This document shows, one piece after another, positions 56,462 through 64,000 of a DNA stretch of 64,000 nt. Position numbers and translations under genes: made by a program. The notes beneath the pieces were generated by a model. That model was not told where the DNA came from and did not search any database. It worked only from the letters and a program-made list of their open reading frames with translations. Source of the stretch: Xestospongia bergquistia (Eukaryota > Porifera > Demospongiae > Haplosclerida > Petrosiidae); the NCBI GenBank assembly GCA_963965975.1, contig OZ014422.1, positions 3,805,155-3,869,154 on the forward strand. The letters are read 5' to 3'. Each line of letters starts with the position of its first letter. Position 1 is the stretch's first letter.

Positions 56462-57866
56462 TCTCTCAGAGAACATGCGTTAGAGTTTCTATCTCATAGT
56501 CTCTCACCTTCCTTACACTCTCTCTCTGTCACTCTCTGAGTCCCGATCCCTCTCTCTTTATGTCATAGTTCATCACTCTCAGAGTCCCTTTCTTTCTCTA
56601 TTAAACAGAGACATACACTATCAAATTCTTTCACTTTTTCTCTCTCACTCTCTAAATTTAAAAGTCTTTCTCTCTCATAGAAACAAACACAGATTCTCTC
56701 AGTCTATCTGTCTCTCCTTCCCTCACTTTAGAACTCTCTCATTAAGAGTCTCACATTCCTTATCAAATTCTCTATATCTCTCTCTCTCACACACATACAA
56801 TCACAACACACACACTCTTAGAGTCTCACTTTGTCCTTTTTGTGTTAGTGTGTGTGTCTCTATCTCTCAGATAAGATATCACACATAAACCCTCTCTCTA
56901 ACACACTCACGCTCAGATTGTGTCACTCTTTCTCTCTCACTTTCTCTGTCACAGAAACATTCATAGAGTCTTTCAGTTGCTCTCTCCCTCTCTCTCTTTC
57001 TCTTTCTCTATCCTCCCTTACAACAGAAGTCCTTACTCTCTCTCAGAGTATCTGTCTCTCTTTCATAGTCTTTCACTCTCAGAGTCTCTCTGTCATTCAC
57101 ACACACACAAACTTAAATTCTGTCAGTCTCTCTCCTCCCTCGCAATAGGATTGTCTCTCTCACTTTGGAAATGTCTCTCTTTATCATTTTCTATATCTCT
57201 TTCTCTTTCACTTATTTTCTCTCTGTGTGTCTGTCCTTCTCTGACCCATGCAGAGAGACTGTCAGAGTCTCTGTCTGGCTCTCTTTCTCTCTGTCTCTCT
57301 CTCTCTCATAGTTTATCACTGTTAGAATCTCTCTTACACACAAACACACACTCAGAGTCTGTCAGTCTCTCTCTCTCTCTCACCTTCTCCTTGCTCAGTC
57401 TATTAGTCTCTCTCTTTCTCTCAGAGTCTCCCTATCAGTTTCTATTTCTCCTTCTTTCTCTCTAATTTTCTCTTTGTCTCTCTGTCCCTCTCTCTCTCAC
57501 ACACACAGAAACTCTCAGAGTCTCTCATTGTCTCTTTCTTTTTTCACTCTCTCTCTCTCTCTCTGTCTCATTCATAGAGCATCACTGTCAGAAGCTATCT
57601 CTATCTTTTCCTCTCTCTCATAGACCCACACTCTCAGTTCCTTTCATTCTTTCTCTTTTTCTCTCTCACACACTCATACAGTCTCTCAGTCTTTCTTGCT
57701 GTCTGTCTCTCTCCCTTACATTAGGATCCTCTCTCTCACAGTCAGTGTCTCTCTATCTATGTCTTTTCAGAGTCTCTCGCTTCTCTTATTCTTGTAGTAC
57801 CTTGACAGAACAAAATACTCTCTCATTCATTAAACATATTATACACAAAATTCTGTTAAACCACAA
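56462..57866 (-). repeat. CT satellite tract
   Basis: Mirror of 4587-6040, followed by module sequence and the hairpin at 57867-57911 (one extra base in one stem). Confidence 0.9.
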
Positions 57867-57983
57867 ATTAATTAGAATATGAGACACTTTGGTCTCATAT
57901 TCTTAATTAATGCCCACATTTATGATGTATAACAATGTCTTATTTATGTAACAAGTCATGTCACATGGTAATAGTGATTAAGC

Positions 57984-58324
57984 TGTTGAAAGAGGTAATT
58001 GGTTAGGTTGTTTATCTCTGTTTATTTGTGTGTAAATTAGTCTATCTGTAAGTCTATTTTGTTTGAATCATTTAAGTGTGAATTAAGTGTGTGTAAACTT
58101 TCTCATTCATGATTTCTGTGATAGTCCTTATCTTTGTCCATTTAGTTTGATCTTTGTTCTTTGTTTGATTTCTGTTATAAATACCTGATTTTTGTTCAGA
58201 TTGTTAGTTCTTAACCGTATTGATTTCATTTAAATACAAGTTCTACTTAAACTTAGTTGTGACAAGAACAGAGCTGTGTACTCAGCTGCAGTCTGACCAT
58301 AGAACTATGCAAAAACTTTCAACA
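57984..58324 (+). mobile_element. 5' LTR of a full-length-type element
   Basis: A 341 bp LTR with TGTTGAAAG and CTTTCAACA ends, near-identical to the solo LTR at 4131-4470. The upstream flank reads TTAAGC where the left arm predicts TGAGC, so the target duplication has mutated. Internal sequence follows at once. No 3' LTR is found before 64000. Confidence 0.85.
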
Positions 58325-58338
58325 GGTTATGAGCCCAG
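58325..58338 (+). other. primer-binding site, methionine-tRNA type
   Basis: GGTTATGAGCCCAG follows the LTR directly. It is complementary to the anticodon stem-loop region of an initiator-methionine tRNA (CAU anticodon), not to a tRNA 3' end. Drosophila copia is known to use such a half-molecule primer. The tRNA match is from memory. Confidence 0.55.
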
Positions 58339-58431
58339 TGTCCAACTAAATTCATCACACTAGACCCAGGTTTGAAGTTGTGCTGATCTGTATATAATCT
58401 TTTTTTGGACCACGAATTAGCAAGAGTCAAA

Positions 58432-58960
58432 ATGACGGCTGTAGACGAGAAATGGTCGATTAACAAGTTAGATAGCATGAACTGGACTACATTGAAGTTC
58501 CAGATGTGACATATGCTGTGGCTAAGGGACTATGGGGTTTTGTAGATGGTACAGAAGAACTTGACGAGGAAGCAAACGCTGAAGCTCAAGCTGATTTTCG
58601 ACGGAGGTCACAAAAGTCATTTTCTACTCTCCTTATGTACATATATGGGTGAAGGAGTGTAAGCCTAAGACAAGCAAGGAGGCTGGGGAGTATGCTGATG
58701 ATTACTTCCAGGCTAGAGGACCCCAACTGGACTCGTCAAATGGAAAGCAATCTGTGGCACATCTGGAGGAGTACGTGGACTGTGTCATGGATGTGGTAAC
58801 CTGGACATAAGATGAAGGATTGTCCTACTACTAAAACAGCTGGCATATTGGCAACAACTAGTACTGGAAACAGAAGCTCAAGTAGTAGAAGGAGAGAAAG
58901 AGGAATGAAGGATATTGAATGCTACAACTGTGATGAGTAAGGACACTACTCTTCACATTG
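58432..58960 (+). pseudogene. gag remnant: copia-like start, two zinc knuckles
   Basis: The ATG at 58432 opens a text with KWSINKLDSMNW and a following W-x-x-x-KFQM, then (shifted) LWGFVDGTEELDEEANAEAQ and RRSQKSFSTLLM, all reminiscent of copia-type Gag. From about 58640 it reads KPKTSKEAGEYADDYFQARG, which looks more like gypsy Gag. Two CCHC knuckles follow: CHGCGNL...HKMKDC (58779-58823, one base short) and CYNCDE...GHYSSHC (58920-58961, stop inside). The change of style near 58640 may be a true mixed gag or a junction between two elements. Confidence 0.55.
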
Positions 58961-60174
58961 CCCTCATATAATGCCATGTTCTGTGGGCAGAACAACACTC
59001 AGCAGGAGTCTGGAATAATGAGATCTGGGAGAGTAGAGGGTAAATATGTGAAAAATATTCTATTAGACACAGGTAGCTCAAGGACTCTAGTGCATCGGAA
59101 GCTAGTACCTGAAGAGGCGTTCCTTGAAGGAAATGCTACTATGGTGTATTGTGCACATGGAGACACAGTGTTGTATCACTTGGCAAAGGTGCACATGGAA
59201 GTCGAGGGAAAACCAATAGAAGTTGAGGCTGCTGTCTCAGATCGTTTACCTGTGGGAGTACTGTTGGGTACAGATGTGTCCCAACTACCCAAGCTATTAA
59301 CTGAACAGAACTCTGGAGTAGGGGAACCAGAGAAGGCCATGTGAATAATGACAAGAGCCGCAGTACGGAAACAGAAGGAACAAAAGGTTGAGGAGAAACA
59401 ATTGGAGGAGAAATGCGGAGTGACATCATAGCCATTAATGAAGAGGAGCAGAGAACCGAAGCAAAGGGCAATGATCAAAATGAGGAGGAAGAAGACAAGA
59501 GTGAAGAGACAGATTAGATGACAATGATAGATGATGACTTGTTTGGGAAATCTCGAGAGAAGAGAAGATTAAGCAGAAAAATGAAGAGAGCAAACAAGAA
59601 ACAGCACAACAGAAGTGGAGGATCAGGTGACAACCATATTCGAAGGATTGACTCAGAAGTATTGACCCATTATTGGAATCAGTCAGGAATAAAGCTTATG
59701 CAGATTGTACAACTGGTAGTGGAATACAATTCTACTGGAAAGATCTTGGATGCCATCTGGTAGAGATGGTGAAGACATGACTATAGAACAACTTGTGCTT
59801 CCAAAGGAATGTTGTGACAGAGTTATAAGTCTGGCACATTCCATTCCCTAGCTGGTCATTTGGGCTGAGACAAGATGACTCAATGTATCTTACAGCAATT
59901 CTATTGGCCAACTATATACAGAGATGTTGTGGAGTACTGCCGGACTTGTGGATCATGCCAGAAGATTGCTCAACATCATATGCAACCAGCACCACTCATT
60001 CCCCTCCCTATTATCGATACTACATTTAAGAGCGTTGCTATGGATATTGTCGGACCTCTCTCTCGCAGTCGGTCAGAAAAATGATACATTCTGCTCTTGT
60101 GAGACAATGCAACTCGGTATCCTGAGGCTGTTGCCTTATGCTCAATTAATACTGAAGAAATTGCTGAGGAACTA

Positions 60175-61219
60175 TACCATGTCCAAGTTGAGAAGAGCCC
60201 TTCATTAAAAAAAGGTGTTTTATGCATGGAATGTAAGGTGAGGAATTTCCTTCCCTATTATACACAATTAGCGCTGAAGCACATTTTGATTATATTCATT
60301 ATTTTGTCACATGAATGTCATGCGAACACACCACGTTTTCTCTTATGTTTGTGAACATGCTAACTGGAAAGAGATTGAGAGCGCAAACAAAGGAGGTTGT
60401 TGTGAATGTCTATGAATATTTTGAGGAACTTGGCAGGTGTAAACGGACTAAAGGATCTCTGAAATGAACCTCTGATGCTAAAAATGTTTCACGTACCAGC
60501 ATCAAGAGGTTACGGAAGGAGAAACTTAGCACAGGGGGAGCAGCCTTTTCAACTCCAACAAAGAGGTACAGATTCTCCAGACGCCTGTTGGATTCCCAAT
60601 ACCACTCTCATATTCAGATCCAAAAAAATACTGGTGATTACCATGATGAGATGACTGCTGATCATTTTGAGGAGTGGTTTGGTACCAAACTTCTCCCAAA
60701 TGTTCCACCTAACAGTCTAATTGTCATGGATAATGCCTCATATGATAGCCATCGTAGTGACCCTGTTCCAGTTCTGATGACGATTAGTGCTAGGCATTCT
60801 TGGTCTTCCTTCTTTGTCGAAAGTTTTTTTCAAAACCACGGTGGCTTTATAGCTGCCTCAAATCACAAAATATGATACCTGGTTATTATTTTAATAATAA
60901 TTGTTATAATATACCATTTGTTCATATAATTAGAATTGTAATTTTGAATGGCCACGTGATAGATGGCTGACTTCTCAAGGCAAAATTTTTTTTTATTAAA
61001 CCCTCGAAGGTGTGCAATTCGAAGTATGTGAAAGGTATGCCATTGAAAACGTATGGAGTTTTCTAGTTTGGTACTTTCTCGTAGTGCTAGAGAGCCAATT
61101 TTTATATATAAAATGCGCATTTGCAAGATAAATTGATTGTGCAAGTTTCATGTCGATAGCAAGTAAAATGGCAAAGTTATTCACATGTCTGGGTGGCTCT
61201 TCTCAACTTGGACATGGTA
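60175..61219 (+). mobile_element. mariner/IS630-like element with perfect 25 bp ends
   Basis: A 1045 bp element has exact inverted ends (60175-60199 and 61195-61219, beginning TACCATGTCCAAGTTGAGAA) flanked by a TA duplication (60173-60174 and 61220-61221). It splits the integrase of the host retrotransposon. Perfect ends imply recent insertion although the transposase is internally deleted, so it was probably mobilised by another copy. Confidence 0.9.
60340..60875 (+). pseudogene. DDE transposase of the mariner-like element, deleted
   Basis: N-terminal text MLTGKRLRAQTKEVVVNVYE (60355), a stop at about 60464, then SRTSIKRLRKEKLSTGGAAF. The frame at 60588-60875 reads NTGDYHDEMTADHFEEWFGT, LLPNVPPNSLIVMDNASYD, matching the second-aspartate region of DDE_3/IS630-type transposases. 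The expected first-aspartate segment between them is missing and the C-terminal end after 60760 is not recognisable. Non-functional. Confidence 0.75.
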
Positions 61220-62640
61220 TAGTCCTCATTTTTGCTCATGTGGGCATCCCATATGAGATTCTCGCAGACCAAGAGGATAACTTTACATCTAACTCCTATC
61301 AGAATTATACAAAATGCTTCACATCCATCAGTTACAAACAAGCCCCTACCATCCTCAAATGGACAGACTCGTGCATTGTTTTAATCAAGCTCTAAAGTCC
61401 ATGTTAAAAAAGGCGGCAATAGTGAAGGCAAGGACTGTGACAAAATGTTGGCCAATCTCCTGTTTGCTTATCAGGAGGTGCCTCAGGCATCCACAGGGTT
61501 CTCTCCTTTGTATGGGAGAGTTGTGAATGGTCCTTTGGATATGCTGAAGAATACCTGGGAAGCTGGAGGGCCTGGAGAACACAGTGTGGTATCTCATATC
61601 CTCTCAATTTCTGACAAGCTAGCAAAAATGACAGAGCTGGTGAAGAGTAATTTATCTAATGCCCAGGAGTGACAACGTAAATGGTATAACCGCAATGCCT
61701 GTACTTGTGAGTTCAAGCCAGGACAGCAAGTGCTGGTGCTTCTTCACACATCCAGTAGTAAACTGCTTGCTCAATGGCAAGGGCCATGTGAGGTAATTGC
61801 CTTCTCCCAAGTGTTTAACTAACGCATGGGAGAAGTCAATTGTATTGTGGACATGCGTGATCACAGGAAAAGGAAACAATTATTCCATGTCAACATGTTA
61901 TGTGAATGGTATGCCCCGTCAAGCAGAGCTCTATATAGTTCAGAAGTATTGGACTGGGAGCAGGACAAATCTACCTGGACAGAGAGTGGTAAAACACAGT
62001 CAAAAGGTCAACCAATTTTTGGAAATAATCTCATCCAATTCCAACAGGAGGACCTGATGCAGTGGTTAGAGAGATTTAGTGATGTGATTAGTAATACTCC
62101 TGATCGTACAGATTTGGTGGAACACCATGTTCTCACTAGAGATGCTCATCCAGTACGACTGCCGGCTTATTGTCTACCACACTCCTATCGAGACACTGTG
62201 AAACAAGAATTGGATCAAATGCTCCACCAGAAATTGCTTGGAGTGCTCGAGTGGTACTGTTAAAGAAGAAGGACAGATCATTACAGCTATGTGTTGATTA
62301 CCAGTGTTTAAACGAACTCTTGGAATATCCAATGCATATCTAATGCCCCGAGTGGACGAGCTGATCAACCAAGTTGGCAAGGCCAAATTCATCTCAGCAT
62401 TGGACCTTACTCGTGGTTATTGGCAGGTTCCAGTTGCCAAGGATGGCCGAACCAAGACAGTATTTGTGACGCCCTTCGGACTATTTCAGTTCAATGTTAT
62501 GCTACTTGGTCTCCAAGGTGCTCCGGCGACATTTCAACGATTAATGGATAAGGTTTTACAATATACATGGTATGGAATAATTTGCAGCAGCCTACTTGGA
62601 TGATGTAGTGATTTTCAGTGACAGCTGAAGTGAGCACTTG

Positions 62641-62930
62641 GGACATCTCACTTGAGTTTTTAACAGTATCAGAAGCAGTCTTATCAATATCTATGGCAAT
62701 TAATATATATTGTGAATTACCATGATATAAGTAGATGTCTATGAGTATGAACATGTAAGATATCTCATTAAGGGATCTTTGACTATGTCGTCAATAATAA
62801 ATATATCTCCAGCCCAGGTTAGTCTTAGTCTCATGACTGCCTTTGAGAGAAGAGTGTTAAGTAGTATACATGTCAATTAATTTATGCAATGTTTATGAAT
62901 TTCATTTCAAAAGTCTTTGTCTCAAATTAG
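62641..62930. other. junction and AT-rich intron-like sequence
   Basis: Retroelement similarity stops near 62640. What follows is AT-rich and leads to an acceptor (CAAATTAG) at 62930. Nothing coding is seen. Confidence 0.5.
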
Positions 62931-63460
62931 GTATTTCGACATGGTGATTGAAGCCCTGTTGAAACTTATCCTAATGACCCATAACAGGAAGATGAATGGC
63001 CTCAAGGATTTGGACAACTAACAACTGTAAGTTGAATACATTGCCGTCTGTCTATTCTCATATTTCATAGCTTCGAATGAAAGAAGCTTAGACTTATATT
63101 GAAGTCGAAATACATTAAATTTGGTTACGTGTATAAAAACTATTCCAGAAACCAGGTGAATTTAGTTTATGAGGGATTTTTTCATGCATAAAAATATACA
63201 TTAAGGTATATATCCGGAGCACATATTTAGATAAAACATTAATGAGTGCAGAGAGTCTGCTAGCTGGATTGTACCCACCTGATGAATCACAAGTATACAA
63301 TTTTATTTTAACATCCATAATAAGTAATTTCTATTGTAAAAATTTAAGACTGATTTATACTGGTAGCCTATTCCTGTCCATATATTGTACTAAAAGAAGA
63401 TGATAAGGTGTCAAATTTATTAAAATAAATGTGATGTGTCCAAAGTCTCCATTATGATAG
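62931..63460 (+). pseudogene. histidine acid phosphatase, decayed exons
   Basis: First exon (62931-63026) reads VFRHGD, stop, SPVETYPNDP, stop, QEDEWPQGFGQLTT, with acceptor AG and donor GTAAGT. Second exon (63071-63155) begins LRMKEA and, shifted, reads LKSKYIKFGYVYKNYSRNQ before GTGAAT. Third (from 63206) reads [20 protein letters not shown] then [14 protein letters not shown] fourth region (about 63350) holds PIPVH. RHG-x-R-x-P and the V-x-x-RSTD-x-x-R-x-L-x-SA block are signatures of the lysosomal/prostatic acid phosphatase family, phosphomonoesterases using a catalytic His. Here the second active-site Arg is a TGA (62949-62951) and a TAA lies at 62982. Confidence 0.75.
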
Positions 63461-64000
63461 CTAATTTTAAGCCTCCTCCAAATGACATCAACCCCTACTA
63501 AGTCCACTTTGATGAATATATTAATGTATTACTGAGTCAAGGTTGGTTTAAGGTTAATTTAATGTTTTCTATTGACAATAAAAAATTAGTTATAGACTGT
63601 AAGACAAGATTATAATCTAAAAAAATCATCCTATAAACTGTTCTAGAAGATACTGATTTCATAGTGAAATACTGTATGCATTACTGATAAAATTGATTGC
63701 TTGTTTTAAACCAAATCATTGTCACTAGGTATTATAGATTGCATTGGGCATTATATACTGCATTGAAATGTATTAACAATATATGATAATCTGATTACTA
63801 ATACTATGGAATTGACAGCTCATTTACTTCAACAAACAACTTCTCAGAAAGGACAAGTATGTGGTATATAAGACTGTCCTGTTATAAATTCCATAGTGAC
63901 AGCCCTCACACATAGCCAAGCATTCGTGAAAGTTCTTGCATCTAATTAATGAAACATTAAATAGAATATTCATAGCTCTTACAACATGGCTACAAAGTTC
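63461..64000. other. AT-rich, no gene seen
   Basis: This follows the phosphatase remnant. Further exons of that gene would be expected here, but none is recognisable. No repeat ends or satellite, and no 3' LTR of the 57984 element. Confidence 0.45.

Larger units (their letters stand above)
40421..58324. repeat. right arm of giant inverted repeat
   Basis: Reverse complement of 4131-22147. It differs from the left arm by: an additional 573 bp (40765-41337); loss of 642 bp at about 43115 including a gypsy LTR; a 53 bp deletion in the hAT transposase (near 50914); expansion of (TA)n at 45910; a shorter TG/CA run at about 48870; and a full LTR element in place of the solo LTR. The arm may continue beyond that element outside the window. 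Confidence 0.95.
58958..62640 (+). pseudogene. gypsy-type pol in PR-IN-RT order
   Basis: Protease: 58958-59344, active site LLDTGSSRTLVH at about 59055 and VGVLLGTDVSQLPKLL near its end. Integrase: HLG region at 59860, YWPTIYRDVVEYCRTCGSCQ (59902), catalytic start VAMDIVGPL (60037). It is interrupted by a mariner-like element (60175-61219), then FAHVGIPYEILADQEDNFTS and a C-terminal HVNMLCEWY (61880). Reverse transcriptase follows directly: DRTDLVEHHVLTRDAHPVRL (62104), SALDLTRGYWQVPVAKDGRT (62394), GAPATFQRLMDKVL and AAAYLDDVVIFSD (62583). Canonical gypsy pol is PR-RT-RH-IN; IN before RT is the copia-like order, described for the Gmr1 group. Stops and shifts are scattered. RNase H is missing after 62640. 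Confidence 0.8.

Overview
The window is eukaryotic, AT-rich and almost entirely non-genic. It is a pile-up of transposable elements, gene fragments and long purine-rich satellites. The short GT-AG introns, the many small terminal-inverted-repeat elements and the kinds of host gene present suggest a non-bilaterian or other marine invertebrate. A demosponge is my best guess, from general familiarity and not from a search. I see no bacterial features, tRNA, rRNA or CRISPR array.

The main structure is a giant inverted repeat. A left arm (about 4131-22147) and a right arm (about 40421-58324), each near 18 kb, are reverse complements of each other at roughly 97-99% by eye. They flank an 18 kb spacer (22148-40420). 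Each arm carries, in mirror order: a solo or full LTR, a Mutator-like element with a FLYWCH finger, a broken hAT element, a piggyBac fragment, two opposed halves of a Ty3/gypsy element, an AT-rich block, and many stretches of a purine satellite. The satellite is GA-rich on the + strand in the left arm and spacer and CT-rich in the right arm. Between satellite stretches lies a recurring non-satellite module. Part of it reads as an exon of NADPH-cytochrome P450 reductase (motif MATYGEGDPTDN), found in at least eight places.

Outside the arms, 1-481 is a pogo/jerky-type transposase fragment and 494-3115 a decayed gypsy element with the usual PR-RT-RH order. At the right, 57984-62640 is a second LTR element with the order PR-IN-RT. 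It starts with a copia-like gag and a methionine-tRNA-type primer site, and is interrupted by a young-looking mariner-like element with perfect 25 bp ends. An acid phosphatase pseudogene follows (62931-63460).

The spacer holds further satellite, two hAT elements, a FLYWCH/Mutator fragment, a broken patatin phospholipase gene (32490-33505), AT-rich sequence with a diverged direct repeat, a piggyBac-like MITE, a pogo/Tigger deletion derivative (38754-39197) and six well-spliced exons of a MUN-domain (UNC13/BAIAP3-like) gene (39198-40172). That gene is cut off exactly where a MITE meets the right arm.

No gene in the window looks fully intact. The most interesting items are the inverted repeat with its arm-specific differences, the dispersed reductase exon inside the satellite-bearing repeat, and the unusual LTR element at 58 kb.
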